A stretch of 64,000 nt of DNA from Halomonas sp. TD01 (GCF_923868895.1 NZ_OV350343.1:3100001-3164000); one strand, 5' to 3'. Shown: positions 1 through 10,093, counted from the first letter of the stretch. Notes: generated by a model from the sequence alone, not told the origin. A program made the numbers and translations.

Positions 1-1188
1 GACGAGTACGGACATCACTGGGCCAAAGATCTCTTCTTTTACGATGCGCATGTCGTCAGTGCAGTCGGTGAAGATGGTGGGCGCAGCCCAAGCGCCATTC
101 GCCCAGTCACCGGTATTCCACTCATCGCCGCCAGCCAATACTCGCGCGCCTTGCTCTTTACCCAGGGCAATGTAGGAAAGTACTTTTTGCTGATGTTCAA
201 AGCTCACTAGCGGGCCGAAGTTAACGCTGGGATCCATCGGGTCGCCCGCTTTAATACGCTTAACGCGCTCAACCAACTTCGCCTCAAAGGCGTCTTTAAC
301 GCTGCGTTCAACAAACACGCGAGTGCCGTTAGTGCAGATCTGGCCGCTGGAGTAGAAATTGGCCATCATAGCGGCATCAGCAGCACGATCTAAATCGGCG
401 TCGGCAAACACGATCAGTGGAGATTTACCGCCCAGTTCCATGGTGACGTCTTTCAGGGTAGAGCCACCGGCAGCAGACATGACCTTTTTGCCCGTACCCA
501 CTTCGCCAGTAAACGATACTTTGGCGATACCTTCGTGCTCGGTCAGCATGGCGCCGACGCGACCATCACCTTGAACCACATTGAAGACACCGTTAGGCAG
601 GCCTGCTTCAGTGAAAACTTCGGCTAGTTTGATAGCGGTTAGCGGCGTTACTTCACTGGGCTTGAAAACAATTGCGTTACCGGCTGCCAGTGCAGGGGCG
701 GCTTTCCAACAGGCGATTTGGATAGGATAGTTCCAGGCACCAATGGCGCCAATTACCCCGAGTGGCTCGCGACGGGTATAAACAAAGGAGCTATCACGCA
801 GCGGAATCTGGTTGCCTTCAATGGCGGGGGCGAGGCCTGCGTAGTATTCCAAGGCATCGGCACCGGTGACAATATCGACGCTTGCGGTTTCACTAATAGG
901 CTTGCCCGTGTTGTGCGTTTCTAGCTCAGCAAGCTCATCATTTCGTTCTCTTAGCAGCGCAACAGCACGCAGCAGGATGCGTGAGCGCTCCATGCCGGTC
1001 ATTGCAGCCCATTCACGCTGCCCGCGTTGAGCGGCTTCTACAGCGCGGTCGACATCGGCTTGACTTGCTTGGCCAATCGTGGCAAGCAGGCTGCCGTCAT
1101 AGGGATTGGAAACGGTAAATGTCTCGCCGGAGGTGGCGTCTACCGGACGACCATCAATATAAAGTGGCTGTATATCTTGAGCGGCCAT
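1..1188 (-). CDS. betB: betaine aldehyde dehydrogenase, C-terminus cut by window edge
   Basis: This enzyme oxidises betaine aldehyde to glycine betaine with NAD(P)+, the last step of osmoprotectant synthesis from choline. 396 codons are present and the frame is still open at base 1; about 90 C-terminal residues of the usual ~490 lie outside. The aldehyde dehydrogenase motifs are visible: PWNYP-like [13 protein letters not shown], the catalytic Glu region MELGGKSP and the catalytic Cys in SSGQICTNG. The ATG at 1186-1188 has an AAGGAGAC ribosome site that overlaps the stop of betI, so the two genes are one operon. No betA is visible here; it may lie beyond the left edge. The identification is strong because of the BetI neighbour. 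Confidence 0.93.
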   Translation of the reverse strand, partial: MAAQDIQPLYIDGRPVDATSGETFTVSNPYDGSLLATIGQASQADVDRAVEAAQRGQREWAAMTGMERSRILLRAVALLRERNDELAELETHNTGKPISETASVDIVTGADALEYYAGLAPAIEGNQIPLRDSSFVYTRREPLGVIGAIGAWNYPIQIACWKAAPALAAGNAIVFKPSEVTPLTAIKLAEVFTEAGLPNGVFNVVQGDGRVGAMLTEHEGIAKVSFTGEVGTGKKVMSAAGGSTLKDVTMELGGKSPLIVFADADLDRAADAAMMANFYSSGQICTNGTRVFVERSVKDAFEAKLVERVKRIKAGDPMDPSVNFGPLVSFEHQQKVLSYIALGKEQGARVLAGGDEWNTGDWANGAWAAPTIFTDCTDDMRIVKEEIFGPVMSVLV

Positions 1189-1198
1189 GTTGGTCTCC

Positions 1199-1822
1199 TT
1201 ACTGTGTTTCTGCAGCGGATGCGCGTTGCTGGCATCCATGATGAATAAGCAGTTGATCGAGATAGTTGTGCGCAAGATGTCGCGCTTCAGAAGCGTCGAG
1301 CCCTTCAGGCGTTAGCGCACCACGCAGCCATAGCCCATCAATCATTGCGGCAAGTCCGCGGGCGGCATTGCGAGCATCTGGGCGAGGCATAACACGCTGG
1401 AACTGATGACATAAATTGGCGTACAAACGGCGGTCGTTCACATTCTGAAGCCGCTGAAGCACGGGCTTGTGCATGCTGCTAGCCCAAAAAGCGAGCCAAG
1501 TTTTAGCGGCAGGGCCGGTCACCTGGGTGCGATCAAAGTTACCTTCGATGATGGCACCGATATGGGCGCGGGGAGAGTCGTCTTCTAACGCCCGCCGGCG
1601 TGCTGCAACGGCGTCACTAAGATCGGTCAAAATTTGCCGCATAGTCGCTTCCAGCAGGCCGTCCTTACCGCCAAAATAGTGGCTGATAATGCCTGCTGAA
1701 ACGCCAGCATGACGGGCAATTCGCATGACGGTTGCTTCGGCTAAACCAACTTCATCTATGGCCGCCATGGTAGCCTTAATTAACTGCTGGCGGCGTATCG
1801 GTTCCATTCCCACCTTAGGCAC
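1199..1822 (-). CDS. betI: TetR-family repressor BetI
   Basis: A 207-residue TetR-type regulator with an N-terminal helix-turn-helix (about residues 10-60) carrying the BetI signature [17 protein letters not shown]. In the family it represses betaine-synthesis and choline-uptake genes until choline is present. It is first in a betI-betB operon, with 10 bp between its stop and the betB start. It is divergent from the choline-binding protein gene, and a perfect palindrome that matches the expected operator type lies in the intergenic gap (1914-1927). Confidence 0.93.
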   Translation of the reverse strand: MPKVGMEPIRRQQLIKATMAAIDEVGLAEATVMRIARHAGVSAGIISHYFGGKDGLLEATMRQILTDLSDAVAARRRALEDDSPRAHIGAIIEGNFDRTQVTGPAAKTWLAFWASSMHKPVLQRLQNVNDRRLYANLCHQFQRVMPRPDARNAARGLAAMIDGLWLRGALTPEGLDASEARHLAHNYLDQLLIHHGCQQRASAAETQ

Positions 1823-1913
1823 AGCTATCTCCTACTGACGTTGAATGCCCATTCGTTCCTGACCTTGAAAACCAGGAGTAGGCATGATTACCTGAACATG
1901 ATGGCATTTTTTT

Positions 1914-1927
1914 ATTGAACGTTCAAT
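1914..1927. promoter_or_regulatory. predicted BetI operator
   Basis: The 14-bp sequence ATTGAACGTTCAAT is a perfect palindrome in the divergent betI/choX promoter region, and lies in a wider T-rich/A-rich symmetrical setting. TTGAAC/GTTCAA half-sites are the type bound by BetI and related TetR regulators. The role is inferred from position and symmetry. Confidence 0.75.
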
Positions 1928-2013
1928 CAATAAAAGGGTGCGTTGTTTTCTCGTCTCTACGACTGTTACGTATAGGGCGTGTTCATATAAAACCGATAAT
2001 GGGGAAGATCAAC

Positions 2014-2946
2014 ATGAAACGGACATACACACGAAGCCTAAGCACGTTATTACTGACTGCCTGTTTACCGGCGGCTGCCTATGCTAATGAGTGTAGTAGC
2101 GTCCGCTTTGCAGAAGTGGGCTGGACCGATATTACAGCAACGACGGCATTGGCTAGCGAAGTGCTAGAAGCACTTGGCTATGAAACACGTGTCGATACTG
2201 TCTCGGTACCGATTGCTTACGCTGGTATGCGCAATAATGATTTTGACGTTTTTTTGGGGAACTGGATGCCCTCGATGGCTTCAATCAGCGACCCCTATGT
2301 GGAACGAGGTGAAGTTGAACGTTTAGTGGTCAACCTTGAGGGTGCCAAGTACACCTTGGCAGTGCCTCAATATGTCTATGACGCGGGCGTGACCTCTGTT
2401 AATGATCTGGCAGAGCATGCTGATCAGTTTGAGCAACGTTTGCACGGCATTGAAGCCGGCAATGATGGTAATGAGCTGATTGAGCAAATGATTGATGACA
2501 ACGCCTATGGTCTAGGTGATTGGCAAGTCGTTGATTCGAGCGAGGCGGGTATGCTGGCTGAGCTTCGCGCGAGGGTGCCAAATGAAAAATGGATGGTGTT
2601 TTTAGGTTGGGAACCTCATCCAATGAATACTAATTTTGATATGGCTTATTTATCTGACGCAGGAGACTATTTTGGCCCCAACCTGGGGGGCGCAACCGTG
2701 CATACCAATACTCGGGCAGGGTTTGTTGAAGCGTGTCCTAATGTAGGTGAACTGCTGAAGAACATGACGTTCACTCTGGAAATGGAAAACCAACTGATGA
2801 GTGCGATCATGGACGATGGGGTAGACCCGCGAGAGGCAGCACGCAGTTACCTTAATGAAAACGGTGAGGTGCTAGAAGCATGGCTCGAAGGTGTGACTAC
2901 CCGGACTGGAGAAGAAGCGCTTCCGGTTGTCCAAGCAGCCCTATAA
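2014..2946 (+). CDS. choX: choline/betaine ABC transporter substrate-binding protein (ChoX-like)
   Basis: A 310-residue periplasmic binding protein of the OpuAC/ProX family. The N-terminus (MKRTYTRSL, then a hydrophobic stretch ending AAAYA) is a Sec signal peptide. Aromatic ligand-box residues typical of ChoX can be seen: Trp in FAEVGWTDIT, Trp in FLGNWMPSM, Tyr in AVPQYVYD and Trp in FLGWEPHP. I chose the ATG at 2014 over an in-frame start near 1915 because of the GGGGAAG ribosome site 6 bp upstream and because the signal peptide begins there; the longer start would overlap the operator. No permease or ATPase gene follows, so the partner subunits must be encoded elsewhere. It is probably de-repressed by choline through BetI. 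Confidence 0.88.
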   Translation: MKRTYTRSLSTLLLTACLPAAAYANECSSVRFAEVGWTDITATTALASEVLEALGYETRVDTVSVPIAYAGMRNNDFDVFLGNWMPSMASISDPYVERGEVERLVVNLEGAKYTLAVPQYVYDAGVTSVNDLAEHADQFEQRLHGIEAGNDGNELIEQMIDDNAYGLGDWQVVDSSEAGMLAELRARVPNEKWMVFLGWEPHPMNTNFDMAYLSDAGDYFGPNLGGATVHTNTRAGFVEACPNVGELLKNMTFTLEMENQLMSAIMDDGVDPREAARSYLNENGEVLEAWLEGVTTRTGEEALPVVQAAL

Positions 2947-2977
2947 GCACTCTATTCACGTAACAGGGTTATTGAAT

Positions 2978-3007
2978 GAAAGGCAGGTCGTTTTCGGCTT
3001 GCCTTTC
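2978..3007 (+). terminator. hairpin after choX, possible terminator
   Basis: GAAAGGCAGG at 2978-2987 pairs with CTTGCCTTTC at 2998-3007 (one G-T pair) around a T-rich 10-nt loop. No clear T-run follows, so termination here is only likely. Confidence 0.4.
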
Positions 3008-3049
3008 GTAGTTAAGATAGGCATAATCTGCACTCGTTGATGAGGGAAA

Positions 3050-3126
3050 GGCTACGTAGCTCAGCTGGTTAGAGCACATCACTCATAATGATGGGGTCCC
3101 CTGTTCAAATCAGGGCGTAGCCACCA
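3050..3126 (+). tRNA. tRNA-Met (CAT), elongator
   Basis: A 77-nt cloverleaf. The acceptor GGCTACG pairs with CGTAGCC, followed by A and an encoded CCA (3124-3126). The anticodon stem CATCA/TGATG encloses the loop CTCATAA with anticodon CAT, and the T arm is CCCTG-TTCAAAT-CAGGG. The G1-C72 pair marks an elongator rather than an initiator tRNA. It closely resembles E. coli metT/metU. Confidence 0.97.
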
Positions 3127-3172
3127 CATCAGCACTAGCGCACTCACCTTAAAATACAGAGTGTGCCGTTAT

Positions 3173-3282
<110 letters not shown>

Positions 3283-3353
3283 TCCATTTCTAATGTCGTT
3301 TTGTTATCACTCCCTCCTTAAGTTGGCATAAATTACCTCTTGATATCGTCCGT

Positions 3354-3374
3354 TTTTGCAGTAGTTCTGCAAAA
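3354..3374. terminator. 8-bp hairpin downstream of ffs
   Basis: TTTTGCAG and CTGCAAAA form a perfect 8-bp stem with a 5-nt loop. It lies 72 bp after the SRP RNA. It could stop ffs transcription or simply be a stable hairpin; no long T-run follows. Confidence 0.3.
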
Positions 3375-3502
3375 GGGTGTTTTGTCGTGCTCCATTGAAA
3401 GCTTTGCAACTCTCACGTCAAAAAAAACCATAGCGTGCTAATAGTTAATCAGAGGTTTCCTAGGAATTTTCTACTCATAAGCATTCTAGTTTTCCGAGGG
3501 GA

Positions 3503-3557
3503 TTAGCATCACGGCACTGTCCGGCTCCAGTCGACGCTAACAGTGCCGTGATGCTAA
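3503..3557. repeat. long perfect inverted repeat, probable terminator of the narK operon
   Basis: The 18-bp arms at 3503-3520 and 3540-3557 are perfectly complementary (arm begins TTAGCATCACGGCACTG) with a 19-nt loop. It lies 16 bp after the stop of the minus-strand nitrate transporter, where a terminator is expected. There is no typical T-tract, so it may instead be a REP-like element or an mRNA-stabilising hairpin. Nothing else is seen between ffs and this gene besides the small hairpin at 3354-3374. Confidence 0.6.
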
Positions 3558-3572
3558 AGAGGATCCTAACGT

Positions 3573-5066
3573 TTAGTGCTTGGCATTCTGTAAAGCCTGT
3601 TCTTCGATGTCTCTATCAACAGAAGAGACGTAGTACTCGTCATCGAAAGCGCCTTCTGGCTCCTTGAGCCACACCAAGCAGATAACCCAACTGATGAAGG
3701 CGCCCGTGGCGATGATGTAGAAGAACTGTGACGGAGTGACAAACGTAAAGATGGTTAGGTAAACCACCGCGCCAACATTACCGTAGGCACCGGCCATACC
3801 GGATATCTGCCCAGTGATGCGGCGCTTGATGGAGGGAATGATACCGAAGGTTGCTCCCTCAGCCCCTTGCACGAAAATCGAGGTGCCGATGGTCACCGCA
3901 ATGGCCAGAATCAGTGGCCAACTTGAATTGAGCAAAGCCATCAGTAAGAACCCAACGCTAATGCCAAACATGTAGCACAGCATTACAAAACGCCGGTTGC
4001 CCATGCGGTCGGAAACCATGCCGCCCATGGGGCGCGCCACCAGATTGACGAACGCGAATGACGCAGCAATCAGGCCAGCCGTAGCGGCATTCAGTCCCCA
4101 AGTCTCCTCAAAGAACATGGGCAGCATCGACACCACCGCGAGTTCAGCGCCGAAGTTGGCAAAATAGGTGCTGTTAAGCGCCGCCACACTGTTGAACGAG
4201 TACTTATCATCTTCCGGTACGCCCTTGCGCAGGATCGGTAGGTTGACTCTCAGGATCTGGACAATCTGATAGATGACGATCGCGATAATGGCGAGATAAG
4301 CGATGGTCGCACCGGTAACAGATAAGTAGCCCATATACTGAATACGCCAGACCAGAATGGCGAGTACGCCAACCAGTGGGATCGTCCAGATGATCAGCTT
4401 GATCATATCGCCCCAGGAACTCACTTCCATGGCAGCGGATTTGCGTGGCTTACGGTGAGCCTGAGCATCCGGGCCATCGGTAATCGCGAACCAGTAGTAA
4501 ACACCGTAAGCGGCCATAACAATAGCGCTCTGGGCGATTGCCCAGCGCCAGCCATCGGGGCCGCCATACATGCTCAGGGCGATGGTCGGCAGCGACATGG
4601 CCGCGACGGCGGAGCCGAAGTTACCCCAACCAGCGTAAAAGCCTTCAGCGAAGCCGATGTCCTTGGGCTTGAACCACAGCGCCGTCATGTGAATCCCGAC
4701 CACGAAGCTGGCGCCAATGGAACTCAGTACCAGACGCGCCACTAGTAACTGCGTCATGCTGTTACCGAAAGCAAACGCCAGCGCCGGTAGCGACATACTT
4801 ACCATGAGTACCGAGAACACCCGTCGCGGGCCGAACCGATCCAATGCCATGCCGACGATGATGCGCGCGGGAATGGTTAAGGCGACGTTGCAAATGGCGA
4901 ACAGCTTGAGATCATCCGTGGTCAGCCAGTCGACGCTCTTGAGCATGCTCGACGCGAGCGGCGCCATGTTGAACCACACGTAAAAGGTAATAAAGAAGGC
5001 AATCCAGGTCAGGTGCAAGGCCCGAATTTCGGGGCTGCGAAACTTGAATACAGCGGAAACTTTCAT
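3573..5066 (-). CDS. narK: NarK-type nitrate/nitrite transporter (second copy)
   Basis: A 497-residue major facilitator protein with about 12 membrane segments and the family motif region DRFGPRRVF after helix 2 and SDRMGNRRF mid-protein. It belongs to the nitrate/nitrite porter family that feeds nitrate to cytoplasmic-facing NarG and removes nitrite. I chose the ATG at 5066 (MKVSAVFKF) because an AGGA lies upstream and a longer start would need a TTG. It is the last gene of a narK-usp-narK string and ends just before a large hairpin. Its sequence differs clearly from the other NarK here, so the two may split nitrate/proton symport and nitrate/nitrite exchange, as in the NarK1/NarK2 pairs of pseudomonads and Paracoccus. 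Confidence 0.88.
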   Translation of the reverse strand: MKVSAVFKFRSPEIRALHLTWIAFFITFYVWFNMAPLASSMLKSVDWLTTDDLKLFAICNVALTIPARIIVGMALDRFGPRRVFSVLMVSMSLPALAFAFGNSMTQLLVARLVLSSIGASFVVGIHMTALWFKPKDIGFAEGFYAGWGNFGSAVAAMSLPTIALSMYGGPDGWRWAIAQSAIVMAAYGVYYWFAITDGPDAQAHRKPRKSAAMEVSSWGDMIKLIIWTIPLVGVLAILVWRIQYMGYLSVTGATIAYLAIIAIVIYQIVQILRVNLPILRKGVPEDDKYSFNSVAALNSTYFANFGAELAVVSMLPMFFEETWGLNAATAGLIAASFAFVNLVARPMGGMVSDRMGNRRFVMLCYMFGISVGFLLMALLNSSWPLILAIAVTIGTSIFVQGAEGATFGIIPSIKRRITGQISGMAGAYGNVGAVVYLTIFTFVTPSQFFYIIATGAFISWVICLVWLKEPEGAFDDEYYVSSVDRDIEEQALQNAKH

Positions 5067-5123
5067 GGTCGTATCGTCCTGTGTCCCAAAGGTGGGCTGT
5101 ACCAAAGGAGGTGTAGAGGCTGC

Positions 5124-5582
5124 TCAAGGGCTGGGTAGGATCAACAAGGGACACTCGGCGCGCCGGGCCAGGAACGAGCTGACGCTGCCGAAAGTCATGT
5201 AGTCGAGTTCATCGACGAAATAAGTCAACGACTTGGCGATAATGCCGCCGTCCGGCTGATGGCTATGGCGGGCAATCACCAGTAGGTCTGGCGAGAGTTT
5301 GCGAGTGGCCTGCAGCAGCATCTTGCGTGCATCCCCCTCGGCGAGAAGCTGCTCGGCCTGGAAGCCCTCGCCGATGGCGAATGCCACACCCTCTTGAAGG
5401 TGTTGTTTAACCTCATCGTGCTCCTGCTGAAAAAGCACCTCGTTGTTATCGGTAGCGTCGAGTGGATTTTCAACCACGCCGACTAGCACCAGCAGAGGTT
5501 GGTTACAGCGGAACATATTGACGACCTGGGCGAGCGCCAGCTTAGCGTTTCGCGAACCGTCATAGGCGATCATGATTTTCAT
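5124..5582 (-). CDS. universal stress protein (UspA family)
   Basis: A 152-residue single UspA domain that begins MKIMIAYDGSRNAKLAL. The C-terminal ATP-loop region is degenerate (MTFGSVSSFLARRAECPLLIL, compared with the usual G-2x-G-9x-G-S/T). It sits between two nitrate transporter genes. Anaerobically induced Usp proteins such as UspK of Pseudomonas aeruginosa aid survival under oxygen limitation, and a role of that kind is inferred here from context. The gap to the upstream narK holds a small hairpin (5617-5633). Confidence 0.85.
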   Translation of the reverse strand: MKIMIAYDGSRNAKLALAQVVNMFRCNQPLLVLVGVVENPLDATDNNEVLFQQEHDEVKQHLQEGVAFAIGEGFQAEQLLAEGDARKMLLQATRKLSPDLLVIARHSHQPDGGIIAKSLTYFVDELDYMTFGSVSSFLARRAECPLLILPSP

Positions 5583-5616
5583 GGTGTCCTCCCACAGTGG
5601 GGTAGGGGGGCAAGAA

Positions 5617-5633
5617 CCGGAGCTTGGCTCCGG
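5617..5633. other. perfect 7-bp hairpin between narK and usp
   Basis: CCGGAGC-TTG-GCTCCGG lies in the narK-usp intergenic stretch. There is no T-tract, so an mRNA-processing or stability role is more likely than termination. Confidence 0.35.
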
Positions 5634-5673
5634 ACGTAAAGAAGCAAGCCATCTTTAGGGGGGGTAACGTAGC

Positions 5674-7266
5674 TCATGGGTTCTTAACGTAGGCACCTTT
5701 ACGTAAATAGAACCACCAGTTGATGACCAGGCAGATGGCGTAGAACACCGCAAAGCCGTACATGGCAAGTTCCGGTGTGCCAGCTTGGATTTGTTCGCCC
5801 ATTACCCGCGGGGCGATAAAGGCGCCATAGGCAGCGACGGCAGATGTCCAGCCAAGTACCGGGCCTTTCTGCTGCTGGTCGAAAATCACACCGATGCTGC
5901 GGAAGGTAGAGCCGTTGCCGATACCACTAGCGGCGAATAACACGATGAATAGCAGCAGGAATAGCCAAAAGAATTGATTAGGATCGGTGGCGTTATAGGC
6001 CTGCATCATCACGTAGCCGGTGGCGATAGAGGCGACCACCATGATCGCAGAGATTATTTGGGTAACGATGGAGCCGCCCACTTTGTCGGAGATCCATCCG
6101 CCCAATGGGCGGATCAGAGCGCCCACGAAGGGGCCTATCCAGGCCCAGGTCAAAGCGCTGGGTGCCTCTGGGTTGGCCACGCGAATCAGCGTGCCATCGG
6201 CAGTCGCTTCCATCATGTTGCCGAAGATGACGTTGATAGAGAGCGGCAGGGCCGCAGAGAAGCCGATAAAGGAGCCGAAGGTCAGAATGTAGAGGATGGT
6301 CATTGACCAAGTGTGCTTATTGGAAAATATCGCGAACTGCTTCTGGATATTGGGCTTGATGTCGCCAGGAATCAGGCGCAATAACACCAGGGTTAGAACG
6401 ATGGTTAGCGGCAGGGCAATCCACATATTAAGCCAGCCGAGCGCTAACATACCGACAATGGCGGTCACCAAGCCGACGCCGTAGAGGCCTAATATTTTGC
6501 TGAAAGCCGCCAGCGGCGAACCAGGGTTGGGCGTAATAGTGCGGAGATTATTCATGCCGAACCAACCGGCGAACGCTAACGGGATCAGAAATACAAGCCA
6601 GATAAAGCCAGCATTCTGGATCCAGGTATCGGTACCTGCTTCGATCCGGCCGATCAACGTACCGCTAGCGCTTTGTAATTCCATCGGTGAACCGGCTATA
6701 GCGCCGAAAATTCCGACGGTCATTACCAGTGGGATGACAATCTGCATGGTAGTGACGCCGAAATTACCGAGGCCTGCATTCATGCCTAGGGCGTAGCCTT
6801 GCTGTTTGCTGGGATAAAAAGTGGAAATGTTGCTCATTGAACAAGCGAAGTTACCACCGCCGATACCCGAAAGTAACGCCAACGCCTGGAATACCCAGAA
6901 CGGCGTGCTTGGGTTCATCAAGGCGATACCAGTACCGGCAGCGGGGATCATCAATAGCGCGGTGGTGAGGAAGATAGTGTTACGCCCGCCTGCGATGCGG
7001 ATCATGAATGATGCTGGGATGCGCAGTGTGGCACCTGCTAGACCGGCAAGCGCGGTCAGTGAAAATAGCTGGTTAACCGTGAACGAAAACCCCAGGTTCT
7101 GCATCTGGGTGGTAATCATTCCCCACATCATCCAGACAGCGAATCCCATCAGCAGGCTGGGAATGGATATCCATAGGTTGCGGTTGGCGATGTGCTTGCC
7201 TTCCTGTTCCCAGAATTGGGCGTCTTCGACATCCCACTTCTCAATGTCGGCGTTTCTCTTACTCAT
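5674..7266 (-). CDS. narK: NarK-type nitrate/nitrite transporter (first copy)
   Basis: A 530-residue MFS protein with about 12 membrane helices. The family's nitrate-signature glycine-rich helix (LLSGIGGGNFACSMSNIS) and the second (SGIGNGSTFRSIG) are both present, with conserved arginines of the transport path (LRIPASF, IRPLGGW). It is longer than the other NarK and has a polar 30-residue N-terminal extension. It is the first gene of the narK-usp-narK string. A perfect NarL/NarP 7-2-7 site lies 110 bp upstream (7376-7391), which predicts nitrate induction. Confidence 0.92.
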   Translation of the reverse strand: MSKRNADIEKWDVEDAQFWEQEGKHIANRNLWISIPSLLMGFAVWMMWGMITTQMQNLGFSFTVNQLFSLTALAGLAGATLRIPASFMIRIAGGRNTIFLTTALLMIPAAGTGIALMNPSTPFWVFQALALLSGIGGGNFACSMSNISTFYPSKQQGYALGMNAGLGNFGVTTMQIVIPLVMTVGIFGAIAGSPMELQSASGTLIGRIEAGTDTWIQNAGFIWLVFLIPLAFAGWFGMNNLRTITPNPGSPLAAFSKILGLYGVGLVTAIVGMLALGWLNMWIALPLTIVLTLVLLRLIPGDIKPNIQKQFAIFSNKHTWSMTILYILTFGSFIGFSAALPLSINVIFGNMMEATADGTLIRVANPEAPSALTWAWIGPFVGALIRPLGGWISDKVGGSIVTQIISAIMVVASIATGYVMMQAYNATDPNQFFWLFLLLFIVLFAASGIGNGSTFRSIGVIFDQQQKGPVLGWTSAVAAYGAFIAPRVMGEQIQAGTPELAMYGFAVFYAICLVINWWFYLRKGAYVKNP

Positions 7267-7375
7267 GGCGATTTCCCCTTGGCATCAAACCTATCTGCAT
7301 GTAGCAGTTAAACAGCAAGATACGCTTGAGGAAGAAGTTGGGGAATAGGTGTAAATGGCAGTAAAATCAGCGACA

Positions 7376-7391
7376 TACCTCTTGAGAGGTA
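7376..7391. promoter_or_regulatory. NarL/NarP 7-2-7 binding site upstream of narK
   Basis: TACCTCT-TG-AGAGGTA matches the consensus TACYYMT-N2-AKRRGTA at every position, and outer arms CAGCGAC/GTCGCTG extend the symmetry. It lies between narL and the minus-strand narK operon. NarL or NarP binding here is inferred from the match and from the adjacent narXL genes. Confidence 0.8.
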
Positions 7392-7504
7392 GTCGCTGAA
7401 AAGCCTGGATTCGTTGATTTTAAAGAGAAAAAATCGGAGGGTGGTAAAGGCGGGTCAGGGCAGAAGTACTCTGTGAATCTTTGGAGGTAACCACTCAGAA
7501 TCGA

Positions 7505-8173
7505 CTAGTGATCGATACCTGCCTGAACTGCCCAAACGGCGGCTTCGACACGTGAACGTAAGTTGAGCTTTTTGAGCAGATGCTTGACGTGAACCTTGAC
7601 CGTACCTTCGGTAATATCCAGCTTGCGTGCGATGAGTTTGTTGGAGAGTCCGCCAGCAAGTTGCTGCAGAATTTCACGTTCACGCTGCGTTAGACTATGA
7701 ATATCGGGGGTGGTGGGCGCATTGCGCTGATTACGCAGAGCTTCAGCGAGTAGGGCGGTCAGGCTTTCGCTGATGACCATGCGTCCCAAAGCAGCCTGAC
7801 GCAACTGGCGAACCATGTCTTCAGGCTCCATGTCCTTTAGCAGGTAACCGTCGGCACCGTTATGGAGTGCCGCGACCACATCATCCTCATGGTCGGAAAC
7901 TGTGAACATCACCACACGACCGCTATAGTTGGCTTCCCTTAGGCGGCGCAAGGCTTCTAATCCATTGACGCCCGGCATGTTTAAATCAAGTAAAACCAAG
8001 TCAGGCTCACGTTTGAGGGCCAGTGCAATGCCTTCTTCAGGGTCGCCCGTCTCACCAACCAGTTCAAGATCGTCCTCTAGTTCAAGCAACTGAGCGACGC
8101 CACGCCTTAGCAGCGGGTGGTCATCAATAATCATTAGAGTGGCGGGTGTATCGTTGGCAGTGGTCAGCGTCAT
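7505..8173 (-). CDS. narL: nitrate/nitrite response regulator NarL
   Basis: A 222-residue response regulator. The receiver domain has the acidic pair DD at residues 17-18 and the phospho-acceptor Asp63 in LLDLNMPG, followed by a LuxR-type helix-turn-helix (about residues 155-215, [22 protein letters not shown]). The ATG overlaps the stop of the sensor gene by 1 nt (TAATG), so the pair is translationally coupled. It should bind heptamers of the type seen upstream of narK. Confidence 0.93.
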   Translation of the reverse strand: MTLTTANDTPATLMIIDDHPLLRRGVAQLLELEDDLELVGETGDPEEGIALALKREPDLVLLDLNMPGVNGLEALRRLREANYSGRVVMFTVSDHEDDVVAALHNGADGYLLKDMEPEDMVRQLRQAALGRMVISESLTALLAEALRNQRNAPTTPDIHSLTQREREILQQLAGGLSNKLIARKLDITEGTVKVHVKHLLKKLNLRSRVEAAVWAVQAGIDH

Positions 8174-10071
8174 TAAGAAGTCTCTGTATCTATGTGAGAA
8201 TCGGAGGCAGCCGAAACAGGCTGCTGCTGAATTAAGCGAGCTGTCAACGGGGTGAATACTATCTCAATACTGGCCCCTCCTACGGGGCGATTGGTGATAC
8301 TCAACTCCCCGTTCAGGGTGGTGGTTCGGTCGCGAATAATCACTAAACCGTAGTGCATCGGCGGCGAGCTATCGTCTTCCAGGCCGATGCCGTTATCCTC
8401 AATACGCACTAACAGGCGGGCATCGGTGAAACGCACAGTGACCCCCGCCCAGTGAGCTTGGGCGTGCTTGTGGGTATTGGCCAGCGCTTCACGAATGATC
8501 TGTAGCACGTGAATTTCTTCATTAGGGTTAAGAAGGTGAGGTGGCACATCATAGTTAAGATCAACCGTTACGCCCATGCGCTGGCTAAACTCATCGACGG
8601 TTTGGCGTAAGGCAAATTGCAGCCCCGGCCCCTCAAGTTTGAGTCGGAAGGTGGTGAGTAGCTCACGCAATTGACGATAGGCGCTGTTTAAACCGGTACG
8701 CAGCTCGTCAAATACTGCGGACTGCGCCTCTCGGGTTGCCTCTTTTTGCTGCATGCGTTCGAGTCGGGCGACCTGCATCTTGAGATAAGATAGCGATTGC
8801 GCTAGCGAGTCGTGGAGTTCGCGCGCAATGATGGTTCGCTCGTTGATCAGCGTGACGTGCTGCTGCTCTTCGATACGTCGCTGCAGGTACACCGCCGTGG
8901 CGAGTTGGTCGGCTAACATGGTGAGCAGCCGACGAGTGCTGTCGTTGAGCCGCTCCTGGGGATACCACACTTCGAGTGTGCCTAGCAGCGTGTCGCCAAC
9001 GCTGATAGGTAGCAGTAAGCATTGGGACTGATTATTAGACACCATCTCCAAGGGGCGGGGGTCGATCAGGCAAGCGTGGCAATCCTGGTCACGGCAATAC
9101 TCTGGCCGGGTACGTGAGTGGGTTTCCAAGACCGGCATTTCCCGTTGGTCGAAAGGGTCGTTTAGGGAAAGCCGAATTGGCCCGATATCCAGCAGCTTTT
9201 CCAGTTCGCGCAGCATAGGTGCTGCGCTGGAGCAAAGGTCATTACCGCCGCCATACAGCGAACGGCTAGCATCGTGCATTACTCGCAGCGCCTGATTGCT
9301 GCGCTCAAGCTCCTGTTTCTTGCGCGACACCTTGTCTTCCAATGCGGCGTAGCTGGTTGCCAGCTCGGCAGACATCTTATTAAAGGTGTGGCCCAGCAAA
9401 GCCAGCTCATCACTGCCGCGTAGCTCTGAGCGTGGCTTGAAATTACGCTGCGCCGCCTCGCGTGCAAGTACCATCAGCTGGCGCAGCGGCACTACCAGAT
9501 TATGGCGGACATCGTAGAGGGCGATCGAGACCACAATCGCGATCAATACCAAAAAGAGTAGTTGCATCATGCCCAGCAGCCGCACCTTGGCCTCGGTGCT
9601 TTGTTCCAGATACGTCACTAGCACTTCAATGTCATTGACCATCGCAACGATCATCGTTTCTAGCGTATCCAGGTCAAGCTCTACGGCAGCGGACGGAGCC
9701 TGTAGTGCCGGGCGAAGCGTGTAATGCCAGTAGTTCTGAAGTTTTTCCAGTTGGCGGCGGCGCTCATGACGATCATCGGCGGGGATCGTTTGTTGTAACG
9801 TTGCGCCATGCAAACGCTGATCGAAGCGCGAAATGAGTCCTTCGAGCTGCTCCTCGCTTGTCTTCTCTGGAGCATACTCCAGGCGTTGCAAGGCTCCCAT
9901 AATCTGATAGGCATTCATGCGTAATGAGCCAGCGACATTAATCGCGGCAGCATCGCCACGGCTGCTGTTAGACATCGCCATGGTCAGGGTGATACTGATG
10001 AGTGCCATCCCGCCAATGGCAAGCAGGGACGCAATGATGCGAGCAACCAGGGAGCGCTGAAGTAATTTCAT
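8173..10071 (-). CDS. narX: nitrate/nitrite sensor histidine kinase NarX
   Basis: A 632-residue membrane kinase. It has helix 1 (residues 7-30), a periplasmic domain with the P-box [18 protein letters not shown] that binds nitrate, a second helix near residue 170, HAMP, a GAF-like region with a Cys cluster ([10 protein letters not shown]), a HisKA_3 box ([16 protein letters not shown]) and an HATPase domain. I chose the ATG at 10069-10071 because the membrane helix starts there. A longer in-frame opening to 10302 would add an unlikely soluble leader and overlap the divergent gene. Confidence 0.92.
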   Translation of the reverse strand: MKLLQRSLVARIIASLLAIGGMALISITLTMAMSNSSRGDAAAINVAGSLRMNAYQIMGALQRLEYAPEKTSEEQLEGLISRFDQRLHGATLQQTIPADDRHERRRQLEKLQNYWHYTLRPALQAPSAAVELDLDTLETMIVAMVNDIEVLVTYLEQSTEAKVRLLGMMQLLFLVLIAIVVSIALYDVRHNLVVPLRQLMVLAREAAQRNFKPRSELRGSDELALLGHTFNKMSAELATSYAALEDKVSRKKQELERSNQALRVMHDASRSLYGGGNDLCSSAAPMLRELEKLLDIGPIRLSLNDPFDQREMPVLETHSRTRPEYCRDQDCHACLIDPRPLEMVSNNQSQCLLLPISVGDTLLGTLEVWYPQERLNDSTRRLLTMLADQLATAVYLQRRIEEQQHVTLINERTIIARELHDSLAQSLSYLKMQVARLERMQQKEATREAQSAVFDELRTGLNSAYRQLRELLTTFRLKLEGPGLQFALRQTVDEFSQRMGVTVDLNYDVPPHLLNPNEEIHVLQIIREALANTHKHAQAHWAGVTVRFTDARLLVRIEDNGIGLEDDSSPPMHYGLVIIRDRTTTLNGELSITNRPVGGASIEIVFTPLTARLIQQQPVSAASDSHIDTETS

Positions 10072-10093
10072 GGCATTTCCGATAGCCCGCGAA

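Noticed and set aside
5973..7348. Several plus-strand frames opposite narK
   Set aside because: Mirror frames of a hydrophobic gene; low-complexity residues and no start signals.
7413..7426. FNR box TTGATTTTAAAGAG before narK
   Set aside because: Only the left half matches; the right half is poor.
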